DNA from: Haloarculaceae archaeon
GTDB taxonomy: Archaea; Halobacteriota; Halobacteria; Halobacteriales; Haloarculaceae
Length of the DNA stretch: 8,857 nucleotides
Reading direction: 5' to 3'
Assembly: GCA_018609665.1 (NCBI GenBank)
Contig: JAHENN010000279.1
Coordinates: forward strand, 1-8,857
The position numbers and the translations under genes were made by a program. The notes beneath the pieces are model-generated. The model did no database searches. It was not told where the DNA came from and saw nothing but the letters and a program-made list of their open reading frames with translations. Shown one piece after another: positions 1 through 6,359 of this stretch (positions within the stretch are counted from its first letter, which is position 1; the number at the start of each line of letters is the position of its first letter).

Positions 1-38
1 AACGCGAGCGTCATGTCCGTAGAGCCGCCGCCGTCCAT
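1..38 (-). CDS. 5' end of an unidentified gene leaving the window
   Basis: Reading the minus strand from the ATG at 38-36 gives MDGGGSTDMTLA and then the window ends. A second possible start is the Met at residue 9. The only other support is a TTTTC stretch at 63-67, centred about 27 bases before the ATG, the expected place for a TATA element of a leaderless haloarchaeal gene. It lies just after the stop of the PAS gene on the same strand. Twelve residues are too few to name a family, so no function is offered. Confidence 0.4.
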   Translation of the reverse strand, partial: MDGGGSTDMTLA

Positions 39-59
39 GTTCGGGAGGGGGACTCGCCC

Positions 60-75
60 GGAGAAAACCCTTTGG
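60..75 (-). promoter_or_regulatory. putative TATA element of the gene starting at 38
   Basis: On the minus strand this reads AAAGGGTTTTCTCC. The T-run is about 27 bases before the ATG at 38, matching a leaderless haloarchaeal promoter. It falls within about 25 bases of the PAS gene's stop, so the gene may have its own promoter rather than depend on read-through. Confidence 0.35.
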
Positions 76-86
76 ATAGCCGCCGG

Positions 87-871
87 TCAGTCGACCCGGT
101 CGGCGACGTCGACGCCGGCCAGCTCGTCGAGGTAGTCGGCCGTGTTGTCCAGGTCGTCGCGCTGCCCGCCGGTCAGCCCGCGGATCTCCTCGGTCCGGGC
201 CTCGATGTCGTCGGCCCGCCCGTCGATGTGCTCCATCACGGCGGTCAGCTCCTCGACGGAGGCGGCCTGCTCGTCGTTGACCGTCGCCACCTCGCCGATG
301 CCGTCGGCCGCCTCCTCGACGAGCGACGCCATCGCCTCCCGCCGCCGAATGACCTCGGTGTTGTCCTGGATCAGCTGGATGACGCCCTGCAGTTCGCCTG
401 CCTGGTAGATGGGCGTCGCCACCGAGTGGACGTACAGCGTCTCGCCGGCTGCGTTCTCCAGCTCCTGTTCCAGCTCGTAGGCGCGCTGGTCGCGGCCCGA
501 GCGGTCGGCGCCGAACGTCTCGTCGGCCCGGTCGGGGTCGTCGGCGACCGCGTTCGCCAGCGTCCGGGTCCGGCTGTCCTGGAAGAACTTCGCGGTGTCG
601 TCGTCGCCGAGCACCTCCTCGCGGTCGACGCCGGTCAACACCTCCATCTCCCGGTTCCAGCCGATCACCCGGTGGCTCGCGTCGATGATGAACGCCGGCT
701 GCGGCAGCGTGTCCAGCAGCGCGTCCGTCTCGATGTCGATGTCCTCGTCCGTCGAGTCCCGGCCGCCGAGGGTGTCGTCGGCCGTCGACTGGACGGTCGG
801 TTCCGCCGCGTCGTCGGGGCGTCCACACCGTGTCCGCTCGCGCTCAGAAGTTCGGCAATTCCCGATAGCAT
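87..871 (-). CDS. PAS-domain signal transducer with chemoreceptor-like helical tail, apparent frameshift
   Basis: This is a predicted cytoplasmic sensor with no membrane segment. The PAS domain begins with PQPAFIIDASHRVIGWN and continues through AGETLYVHSVATPIYQ to LQGVIQLIQDNTEV. After it comes a helical tail with VNDEQAASVEELTAVMEHID and repeated Glu-Glu-Ile patterns, resembling the end of haloarchaeal Htr transducers. The conserved CheA/CheW-binding hairpin tip is absent, so it is not a complete chemoreceptor. The PAS frame is open back to a stop at 885-887, but its first usable start is GTG at 668, inside the PAS core. A good ATG at 871, with GGCGGT upstream and a TATA element, is in another frame (MLSGIAELLSASGHGVDAP). 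One extra C in the C-run at 819-816 would join the two into a 261-residue protein with the PAS at about 51-175. The join is inferred; the PAS identity is clear. The ligand and partner are unknown. Confidence 0.75.
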
Positions 872-906
872 GGCGTTGTACCGCCTAATCTTCGGTTGGC
901 CCGTGG

Positions 907-920
907 GTAGTATAATACTC
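907..920 (-). promoter_or_regulatory. TATA element for the PAS gene
   Basis: The minus strand reads GAGTATTATACTAC here, one of the few strongly A/T-rich blocks in this GC-rich DNA. With initiation about 26 bases on (near 889), the transcript would carry a short leader of about 18 bases containing GGCGGT, an imperfect Shine-Dalgarno site, before the ATG at 871. This supports 871 as the true start. The 145-base spacer to the channel gene holds two divergent promoters and no other gene that I can see. Confidence 0.5.
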
Positions 921-987
921 GGATGTATTCGTCGGCGATAGCGAACGAAGAGGTTATTTTCTGTTACGGGGCCAGACGCCGTCGCCC

Positions 988-998
988 CCCGGAACGGG
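988..998. promoter_or_regulatory. short inverted repeat upstream of the channel TATA element
   Basis: CCCG-GAA-CGGG is a perfect 4-base-arm inverted repeat lying 4 bases before the predicted TATA element of the potassium channel gene. A run of six C at 985-990 overlaps it. Such a short palindrome is expected by chance in GC-rich DNA. It is listed because other genes in the window also have G/C inverted repeats next to their TATA elements. Confidence 0.2.
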
Positions 999-1000
999 TG

Positions 1001-1010
1001 GACTCTTTAC
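1001..1010 (+). promoter_or_regulatory. TATA element for the potassium channel gene
   Basis: GACTCTTTAC is centred 26 bases before the ATG at 1032. That spacing means transcription starts at or next to the start codon, giving a leaderless mRNA. There is no Shine-Dalgarno site in between. A second A/T-rich block (TTATTTT, 954-960) lies further upstream and could be an alternative promoter. Confidence 0.5.
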
Positions 1011-1031
1011 GGCCGCGTGTGACGCCTCGGC

Positions 1032-2663
1032 ATGGAGGATTGGCAGCGCCGGACGCTTCTGTACGTCGGGCTGGTCTTCGGGGCGATAGTGACGTTTTCG
1101 GTGCCGTACCACTACGGGATGATCCTCTTGGAGGGCGACGAGGGGCGGCAGTTCGTCGGGTCAGTGCAGGTCGTCGTCGAGACGTTCACCGCCACCGGCT
1201 ACGGGTCGGACTCGCCGTGGGAGACGACAGCGATGAACCTGTTCGTGATTCTCATGGACGTCACCGGGGTCGCGCTGGTCTTCCTGGCGCTGCCGGTGTT
1301 CGCCTTCCCGCTGCTGCAGGACGCCCTCTCGACGACCGTGCCGACGCGGCTCGAGGACGCCGACGACCACGTCGTCATCTGCACCTACACCGCGCGGGCG
1401 GAGTCGCTCATCGACGCGCTGACCGCCCGGGACGTCGACTACGTCCTCGTCGAGCCGGACCGCGAGCGGGCCCGGGAACTGTACGACTCCGGCTACCGGG
1501 TCATCGCCGCCGACCCGGAGTCGGCCGACGGCCTCGAGGCCGCCCGCGTCGCCGACGCCCGGGCGCTGGTCGCCGACGTCTCCGACGAGGTCGACACCAG
1601 TATTGTACTGGCGGCCCGCGAGATCGGCGACGACGTCACGGTGGTCAGCGTCGTCGAGGAACCCGACCGCGAGCGGTACCACCGGCTGGCCGGCGCCGAC
1701 GTCGTCGTCTCCCCGCGGCCGCTGCTGGGCCGGAGCCTCGCCTCGAAGGCGACGGGCGCGGTGACGGCCGACCTGGACGACGCCGTCGAGATCGGCGACG
1801 ACTTCGAGATGGCCGAACTGGCCGTCCGGCGGGGGAGCCGCCTGGCCGGCAGTACCCTCGCCGACAGCGGCATCCGCGAGCGGACCGGCGCGAACGTCGT
1901 CGGGGCGTGGTTCGACGGCGAGTTCCGGAGCCCGGTCGACCCCGACGAGACGCTCACCGACGGGACGGTGCTGCTCGTCGCCGGCGAAACCGCACAGCTC
2001 GCGGAGCTGCGGTCGCTGGTCCGGTCGCCGGTCCGGCGCGTCGAGCGCGGCGAGGTGGTCGTCGTCGGCCACGGCGAGGTCGGTCGGACGGTCGCGGCGG
2101 CCCTCGACGACGCCGATATTGAGCACAGCGTCGTCGACGTCACGGCCGGCGACGGAGTCGACGTCGTCGGCGACGCGACCGAGCCGGAGACGCTGCGGAG
2201 AGCCGGCATCGAGGACGCCCGGTCGGCAATCCTGGCACTGCCGGACGACACCGTCGCCGAGTTCGCGACTCTGGTCGCCGACGACCTCGCGCGGGGGACG
2301 GAACTCATCGCCCGCGTCGAGAGCGCCGACAGCGTCACGAAGATGTACCGCGCCGGCGCCGACTACGTGCTGGCGCTGTCGCGGGTCACCGGCCGGATGG
2401 TCGCCTCGGCGCTGCTCGACGACGAGGTGCTGACGCCGGAGCTGCAGGTCGAACTGGTTCGGACGACCGCCCCTGGCCTCGCCGGAGAGCGTCTCGGGGA
2501 CGCCGACCTCCGGGCGCGAACGGGGTGTACGGTCGTCGCCGCCGAGCGAGACGGTCAGCTGGTGACCGACGTCGGCGCCGACTTCGTCGTCGGGGCCGAC
2601 GATACGCTCGTCGTCGCCGGCTCCGACGACGGCATCGGGCGGTTCAACGAACTCGCCGGCTGA
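1032..2663 (+). CDS. potassium channel, two-TM pore with tandem RCK/TrkA domains
   Basis: This 543-residue membrane protein is predicted to conduct K+ under control of ligands bound in the cytoplasm. TM1 is at about 8-32, the pore helix at 43-54, the filter TFTATGYGSD at 51-60, and TM2 at about 66-96 with Gly79 as a possible hinge. Two RCK modules follow. RCK1 starts at about 112 with HVVICTYTARAES, where the usual GxGxxG is lost, though Glu141 at the end of strand 2 remains. Its TrkA-C part is at about 255-328. RCK2 starts at about 341 with EVVVVGHGEVGRT, an intact GxGxxG, followed by Asp369 and GDATEPETLRRAGIEDA. Its TrkA-C part is at about 472-540. The ATG at 1032 is chosen because TM1 follows directly and a TATA element sits at -26. 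It diverges from the PAS gene and converges on an oxidoreductase. The filter reads A-T-G-Y-G where T-V-G-Y-G is canonical. The channel identity is secure; the ligand is unknown. Confidence 0.92.
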   Translation: MEDWQRRTLLYVGLVFGAIVTFSVPYHYGMILLEGDEGRQFVGSVQVVVETFTATGYGSDSPWETTAMNLFVILMDVTGVALVFLALPVFAFPLLQDALSTTVPTRLEDADDHVVICTYTARAESLIDALTARDVDYVLVEPDRERARELYDSGYRVIAADPESADGLEAARVADARALVADVSDEVDTSIVLAAREIGDDVTVVSVVEEPDRERYHRLAGADVVVSPRPLLGRSLASKATGAVTADLDDAVEIGDDFEMAELAVRRGSRLAGSTLADSGIRERTGANVVGAWFDGEFRSPVDPDETLTDGTVLLVAGETAQLAELRSLVRSPVRRVERGEVVVVGHGEVGRTVAAALDDADIEHSVVDVTAGDGVDVVGDATEPETLRRAGIEDARSAILALPDDTVAEFATLVADDLARGTELIARVESADSVTKMYRAGADYVLALSRVTGRMVASALLDDEVLTPELQVELVRTTAPGLAGERLGDADLRARTGCTVVAAERDGQLVTDVGADFVVGADDTLVVAGSDDGIGRFNELAG

Positions 2664-2669
2664 CCGCGG

Positions 2670-3920
2670 TCACTCCGGCGTCGCCGCCTCGCCGGCCTGG
2701 AACGCCTCGACGTCGATGGAGTCTTCCAGGAGCAGCTCCTCGCGGCCGGCGACGTCGCGCTGCTCGCGGGCGAGCTGTTTCAGCGCCGACTGCGCCGAGA
2801 GGTCGCCGATGAGGACGCCCCCGACGACGCGGTCGTCCTTGATCGTCACGCGCCGCCAGGTCGTGTCGTCGTACTTGCGCTCGACGGTGCGGTCGCCGAT
2901 GGTCGGGTGGCCGAACGAGAGGAACGGGAAGTCGAAGTGCGTGATGGAGTACGAGGAGACCCACTCGAACCGCTCTGCGGCGGCGTCGGCGGCCATGTTC
3001 TGGCCCGCGACCGACCCCTGCTCCTTCGCCGACCCCCAGGCGCCGTTCTGGGCGCGCTCGCCGAGGATGACGTCGTGGAACCGAGTGATGTCGCCGGCGG
3101 CGTAGACGTCCTCGACGTTCGTCCGCATGTACTCGTCGACGAGAATGCCGTTGTCCGTCTCGATGTCCGTGTCCTGGATGAACTCGGTGTTGAAGTTCAG
3201 GCCGATGGCGACCCCGGCGAAGTCCGCCTCGAAGCGCTCGCCGTTGGGGTCGACGGCGGCGGTGACGTGGCCGTCGTCGTCGGTCTCGAAGTGGTCGACG
3301 CCGGAGCCGAACACCGGCGTCACCCCCCGCTCCCGGAGCGCGTCGTGGATGATCTCGGCGCCCTCCTCCGAGAGGGCGTACCGCCACCACGCGTTGCCGC
3401 GCATCAGGTAGTGCGCGTCGAGGCCCTGGGCGGCACAGATGGCCGCCAGGTCGATGCCGAGGAGGCCGGCGCCGACGACGACGCCGGTGTCGGCGCGCTC
3501 GGCGTTTTCCTTGATGGCGCGGGCGTCCTCGAAGGTCCAGAAGTGGTGAACTCCCTCGGCGGTGCTGCCTTCGACCGGCAGCTGCGTCGGCGTTCCCCCC
3601 GTCGCGATCAGCAGCCTGTCGTAGCCGTGGACGTCGCCCTCGTGGGTCCGCACCTCGTGGGCGTCGGTGTCGACGTCGGTGACGACGGTGTCGAGCTCGA
3701 GGTCGATGTCCCGCTCGGCGTACCAGTCCGGGTCGTGGATCGACACCGGGGCGGCCGGGAGCTTCCCCTTGGCGAACTCCTTTATCAGAATGCGGTTGTA
3801 GAGAGCCTCCCCCTCCTCGGTGATGACGGTGACGTCGGCGTCCGGGTCGGCTTCGCGAAGCGTCTCCGCGGCGGAGGACCCGGCGATACCGTCGCCGACG
3901 ATGACGTACGACGCGCTCAT
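2670..3920 (-). CDS. FAD-dependent NAD(P)H oxidoreductase (NirB / rubredoxin-reductase-like)
   Basis: This 416-residue soluble flavoprotein belongs to the pyridine-nucleotide oxidoreductase family. The FAD-binding motif YVIVGDGIAGSSAAE is at 5-19. The NAD(P)-binding motif VVVGAGLLGIDLAA is at 147-160, after ATGGTPTQLP (106-115). The second FAD contact, DVYAAGDITRF, is at 271-281. The segment GAWGSAKEQGSVAGQNMA (293-310) and a C-terminal dimerisation domain fit the assimilatory nitrite reductase/ferredoxin-reductase type rather than disulfide reductases, and no redox-active CxxxxC pair is present. After the second GxGxxG, strand 2 ends in HYLMRGNAWW with Arg173 and no Glu, which leans toward NADPH. 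An upstream in-frame ATG at 4076 is rejected: the extra 52 residues are not domain-like, and the ATG at 3920 has a TATA element at -25. The electron acceptor cannot be read from the sequence. Its stop lies 6 bases from the channel gene's stop. Confidence 0.88.
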   Translation of the reverse strand: MSASYVIVGDGIAGSSAAETLREADPDADVTVITEEGEALYNRILIKEFAKGKLPAAPVSIHDPDWYAERDIDLELDTVVTDVDTDAHEVRTHEGDVHGYDRLLIATGGTPTQLPVEGSTAEGVHHFWTFEDARAIKENAERADTGVVVGAGLLGIDLAAICAAQGLDAHYLMRGNAWWRYALSEEGAEIIHDALRERGVTPVFGSGVDHFETDDDGHVTAAVDPNGERFEADFAGVAIGLNFNTEFIQDTDIETDNGILVDEYMRTNVEDVYAAGDITRFHDVILGERAQNGAWGSAKEQGSVAGQNMAADAAAERFEWVSSYSITHFDFPFLSFGHPTIGDRTVERKYDDTTWRRVTIKDDRVVGGVLIGDLSAQSALKQLAREQRDVAGREELLLEDSIDVEAFQAGEAATPE

Positions 3921-3938
3921 ATCGCTCGATTGAATGCC

Positions 3939-3950
3939 CGTGTTAATGTG
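3939..3950 (-). promoter_or_regulatory. TATA element for the FAD oxidoreductase gene
   Basis: The minus strand reads CACATTAACACG, with TTAA centred 25 bases before the ATG at 3920. This fits a leaderless transcript and supports that start over the in-frame ATG at 4076. The 154-base spacer to the next gene holds only the two divergent promoters and one inverted repeat. Confidence 0.5.
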
Positions 3951-4020
3951 GATTGCTATATCCGGATTCCTCACGTGGCCGCCGGCCGCGACGGCGACGG
4001 CGTCGGGCGATGTGCGGCTC

Positions 4021-4044
4021 CCCCCCGGTTCCGACTCCGGGGGG
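4021..4044. promoter_or_regulatory. 8-base perfect inverted repeat abutting a TATA element
   Basis: CCCCCCGG (4021-4028) and CCGGGGGG (4037-4044) are exact reverse complements separated by 8 bases. The right arm touches the predicted TATA element (4045-4051) of the gene starting at 4075, over the BRE/TFB contact region. The position suits an operator that blocks or helps TFB loading. The C/G runs are low-complexity, so a chance origin remains possible. Confidence 0.35.
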
Positions 4045-4053
4045 TTGAAAAGC
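4044..4053 (+). promoter_or_regulatory. TATA element for the gene at 4075
   Basis: GTTGAAAAGC is centred about 27 bases before the ATG at 4075, the leaderless spacing. A CGGAGGA stretch at 4054-4060 resembles a Shine-Dalgarno site but is 14 bases from the ATG, further than usual, and it would lie upstream of the predicted transcript start. Confidence 0.45.
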
Positions 4054-4074
4054 CGGAGGAGCGTACACACGTAC

Positions 4075-4665
4075 ATGAAAATCCGTCAGAACGTCCGCCA
4101 CTGGGCGGCGAAGAAGGCGCTGACGACGCCCGTCGTCGGCGATATCGTGAACGACAAGCTGGTCGACCTGCATACGGGCATCTTTCTCGACAAGGCCGAC
4201 GAGGACCGTCGCGAGGAGCGTCGCGACCACCTCGACGACTTCTTCGACGCGACGATGGACACCTACGTCGCGGCGCTGCAGGCCGGCTACACCGAGGCGG
4301 AAGCCCGCGAGATCACCCACGTCCAAGCCAACTTCGACTTCTTCGTCCACGGCTGGACGGAGATGATGGAGATCCCCGGCGACGAACTCGAGGACCACTA
4401 CCGCCGCTACGAGGAGTTCTTCGTCGAGCACGACATCACCATCGACGACCCGCTGGGCGAGTTCCGGCCCGCCGACGGCGTCGCCGGCGCCTCGGCGACG
4501 CCGGAGAAGCTCGAGCAGCCGGAGTACGAGAACGCCATCGAGGGGTTCGCCGACGACGTCTACGTCGAGACCGACGACGGTATCGTCGTCGGCGGCGCCG
4601 ACGAGCCGGAGGACGTCGACCCGACCGACGCGCCGGGCGTCGACGACGAACTCGAGGCCGACTAA
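4075..4665 (+). CDS. conserved haloarchaeal protein of unknown function (DUF6149-like)
   Basis: This is a 196-residue protein with no signal peptide or membrane segment. The N-terminus is basic (MKIRQNVRHWAAKKALTTP). A long charged helical region follows, KADEDRREERRDHLDDFFDA, then THVQANFDFFVHGWTEMMEI and HYRRYEEFFVEHD. It ends with an acidic, probably disordered tail. I recall closely similar proteins across haloarchaea annotated as DUF6149, but that assignment is from memory. An in-frame ATG at 3934 would add 47 residues that lack domain character, and the TATA element at 4044-4053 favours 4075. Conserved Trp, His and Tyr in the middle region suggest a folded helical core, but no catalytic motif is recognisable. 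It diverges from the FAD oxidoreductase gene, and its last 4 bases overlap the end of the small membrane protein gene. Confidence 0.85.
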   Translation: MKIRQNVRHWAAKKALTTPVVGDIVNDKLVDLHTGIFLDKADEDRREERRDHLDDFFDATMDTYVAALQAGYTEAEAREITHVQANFDFFVHGWTEMMEIPGDELEDHYRRYEEFFVEHDITIDDPLGEFRPADGVAGASATPEKLEQPEYENAIEGFADDVYVETDDGIVVGGADEPEDVDPTDAPGVDDELEAD

Positions 4666-4919
4666 GCGGGCGAGGGGTCGACCCCGTCCTCGCCGGCGTC
4701 GGTGGCATCCTCGACGGCGTCGGTGGCGATTCGCCGCAGTTTTCCTCGCAACCGGGGCGTTACGGCGCCGGCGACGGCGCCGCCGAGGGCCGTCGCAGCC
4801 GGGACCGGGTGGGCGACCGCGACCAGCAGCCCGAAGAACCCGGCGACGAGCGCGGCCGCGACGGCAGCGTAGCGGAGCGGAGCCACGACCGGACCGATGG
4901 CGTGTCGGGGGCGTCTCAT
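4662..4919 (-). CDS. small two-helix membrane protein, unknown function
   Basis: This 85-residue protein has a basic start (MRRPRHAIGPVVAPLR) and two hydrophobic helices at about 16-36 and 39-55. A basic patch follows (PRLRGKLRR) and then an acidic tail rich in Asp and Glu. The charge pattern suggests both ends lie in the cytoplasm. I do not recognise a family. It is considered real because the frame codes for two clean membrane segments and a strong A/T-rich promoter element lies at 4946-4957, about 32 bases before the ATG. Its TAG stop overlaps the TAA stop of the gene at 4075-4665, so the two 3' ends are antisense to each other. Confidence 0.65.
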   Translation of the reverse strand: MRRPRHAIGPVVAPLRYAAVAAALVAGFFGLLVAVAHPVPAATALGGAVAGAVTPRLRGKLRRIATDAVEDATDAGEDGVDPSPA

Positions 4920-4921
4920 AC

Positions 4922-4935
4922 ACGTACGGGTACGT
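4922..4935. promoter_or_regulatory. perfect inverted repeat at the predicted transcription start
   Basis: ACGTAC-GG-GTACGT has 6-base perfect arms and a 2-base centre. It lies between the TATA element (4946-4957) and the ATG (4919) of the small membrane protein gene, covering the expected transcription start near 4925. A repressor dimer bound here would block initiation. Unlike most palindromes in this DNA, the arms are not pure G/C, which makes chance less likely. No regulator is identified. Confidence 0.4.
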
Positions 4936-4945
4936 CCCCGACGGG

Positions 4946-4957
4946 AATAAATATAAT
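4946..4957 (-). promoter_or_regulatory. TATA element for the small membrane protein gene
   Basis: The minus strand reads ATTATATTTATT, the strongest A/T block in the window and close to an archaeal TATA consensus. With initiation about 26 bases downstream (near 4925), the leader would be only about 6 bases. The 78-base gap between this gene and the end of the upstream flavoprotein gene holds this promoter, so the small gene is probably transcribed on its own. Confidence 0.6.
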
Positions 4958-4997
4958 CTGAAGGACATTTCTGTAGGCGCGGTTACTGAAACGCTCT

Positions 4998-6311
4998 TCA
5001 CCGGCGGACGGCGTCGGCGGCCGCGTAGCCGGCCTCGATGGCCCCGTTGAGGCTCCGCTCGGGGTACTGTGCACGGGTGGCCATCCCGGCGTAGCCGACA
5101 CCGGGGGCGACGGCCTCGCCGAGGTCGTACGGGACGACCATCTCGAGGTAGCCTCGCTCGTACACCGGCGCCGTCTTCGGGTTGCGGCCGACGAGCGCCC
5201 AGTTGACCGCCTCGCGGTCGAACGAGGGGAACAGCGACTCGACGCCGTCGAGCCACAGCTCCCTGACGGCGTCGTCGTCGAGCTGCCACAGCTCCTCGCT
5301 TTCGTCCTGAATGTAGCTGGCGACGTACAGCAGGTGCTCGCCGCCGTACCGCTCCGGCGGGACGAAGTTGGTGTGCTCGACGAGCGCCCCGAACGGCGCC
5401 TCGTCGGCGATGTTCAGCCAGTATGTGTCCGTCAGCCGCTCGTCCATCGAGACGACCGCACACACCGACCCCTGGAAGTCGACGTCGCACTCGTAGCCGG
5501 TCAGCGCCTCCAGCACGTCCGGCATCGTCGCCACGACGACGCCGTCGACGTCGTGGGTCTCGTCGCCCGCGTCCGTCCGGACCGTCAGCGACTCCACGCC
5601 CGTCCGCCCGTCCGCGAACCCGATATCGGTCGCGTAGGCGCCGGTGACGACGTTCCCCCGGCCGACCGCCTCGACGAGCGCGTCGAGCAAGACGGCGAAG
5701 CCCCCCTCGAAGTAACCGAGGATCTCGCCCCGCAGGATGTCACGCTCGCCGCGGAACTTGATGCGGCCGAGCAGCCACGCCGCCGAGACGTCCTCCTTCC
5801 GGGAGCCGAACTTCGCGTCCAGCAGCGGCTCGAAGAAGTACTCGTAGACGCCGCGGGTCGTATGCTCCAGCAGGAACTCCTTGATCGGGACGTCCTCGAA
5901 CGCCTCCAGGTTCTCGTAGGTGTCCGTGCGGGGCACTCCCCCCCGGATGTCGACGCCGAGCGTCAGCATCGCCAGCCGGAACTTGTCGTGGACCGACAGG
6001 TGGGGGTAGGCCGCGATCTCCCAGGGGGTATCGAGCGGGTGGGCGACGCCGTCGACGTAGTAGGCGTTCTCGCCGACTCGCCACTCGACGCGGTCGCCCA
6101 GGCCCAGTTCCTCGGCCAACTCGACGATGGTCTCCTCGGACTTCGAGAGGTGGTGGTAGAACTTCTCGATGCGGTCCCCACGGGTCTCGTAACTGGCGGC
6201 GAGTCCGCCCACCCGGTCGCCCGCCTCGAAGACCCGCACCTCACGGCCCGCCTCTTGAAGACGGTAGGCGGCCGCGAGGCCGGCGAGACCGCCGCCGACG
6301 ATGCCTATCAT
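4998..6311 (-). CDS. FAD-dependent amine-oxidase-like flavoprotein (protoporphyrinogen-oxidase/HemY superfamily)
   Basis: This is a 437-residue flavoprotein. The dinucleotide-binding fold is at the N-terminus: MIGIVGGGLAGLAAAYRL, with GGGLAG at 6-11, the ribose-binding Glu29 in VFEAGDRVGGLAASY, and the second Gly motif. The block IEKFYHHLSKSEE (48-60) and the C-terminal FAD segment YAGMATRAQYPERSLNGAIE (407-426) are typical of the COG1232 NAD(P)/FAD oxidoreductases. These resemble protoporphyrinogen oxidase, phytoene desaturase and UDP-galactopyranose mutase, but the true substrate cannot be assigned. The central part (about 60-260) would form the substrate domain. There is no signal peptide. 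The ATG at 6311 is fixed by the FAD motif beginning at residue 3. It lies 48 bases after the stop of the membrane protein gene upstream and has no convincing TATA element of its own, so the two are probably one transcript. Confidence 0.88.
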   Translation of the reverse strand: MIGIVGGGLAGLAAAYRLQEAGREVRVFEAGDRVGGLAASYETRGDRIEKFYHHLSKSEETIVELAEELGLGDRVEWRVGENAYYVDGVAHPLDTPWEIAAYPHLSVHDKFRLAMLTLGVDIRGGVPRTDTYENLEAFEDVPIKEFLLEHTTRGVYEYFFEPLLDAKFGSRKEDVSAAWLLGRIKFRGERDILRGEILGYFEGGFAVLLDALVEAVGRGNVVTGAYATDIGFADGRTGVESLTVRTDAGDETHDVDGVVVATMPDVLEALTGYECDVDFQGSVCAVVSMDERLTDTYWLNIADEAPFGALVEHTNFVPPERYGGEHLLYVASYIQDESEELWQLDDDAVRELWLDGVESLFPSFDREAVNWALVGRNPKTAPVYERGYLEMVVPYDLGEAVAPGVGYAGMATRAQYPERSLNGAIEAGYAAADAVRR

Positions 6312-6321
6312 ACCGGCCGGT
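6312..6321. repeat. 10-base palindrome directly before the flavoprotein start codon
   Basis: ACCGGCCGGT is a perfect palindrome touching the ATG at 6311 (minus strand). It could be an operator or an RNA hairpin affecting translation of the second gene of the pair. It is short and pure G/C in its core, so chance is plausible. Confidence 0.25.
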
Positions 6322-6359
6322 CAGTCGCCGACGGAATGGGCCTTTCGGGACGGCGCCGG

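Noticed and set aside
87..668. PAS gene starting at the GTG at 668
   Set aside because: It would cut off the start of the PAS fold (FIIDASHR lies upstream in the same open frame), and no promoter or ribosome site fits.
923..2122. Open frame overlapping the potassium channel
   Set aside because: Arg/Gly-rich translation with no domain. The channel frame has the filter and both RCK domains.
3921..4076. N-terminal extension of the FAD oxidoreductase to the ATG at 4076
   Set aside because: The FAD motif begins at residue 5 from the 3920 start, as is usual, and a TATA element lies inside the extension.
2907..4961. Long open frame on the plus strand across the oxidoreductase and its right-hand neighbour
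   Set aside because: It is the Arg- and Val-rich shadow of two well-supported genes and has no domain. Long spurious frames are normal at this GC content.
4998..6311. Naming the flavoprotein hemG/hemY
   Set aside because: The family is shared by enzymes with very different substrates, and no heme gene is nearby to support protoporphyrinogen oxidation.
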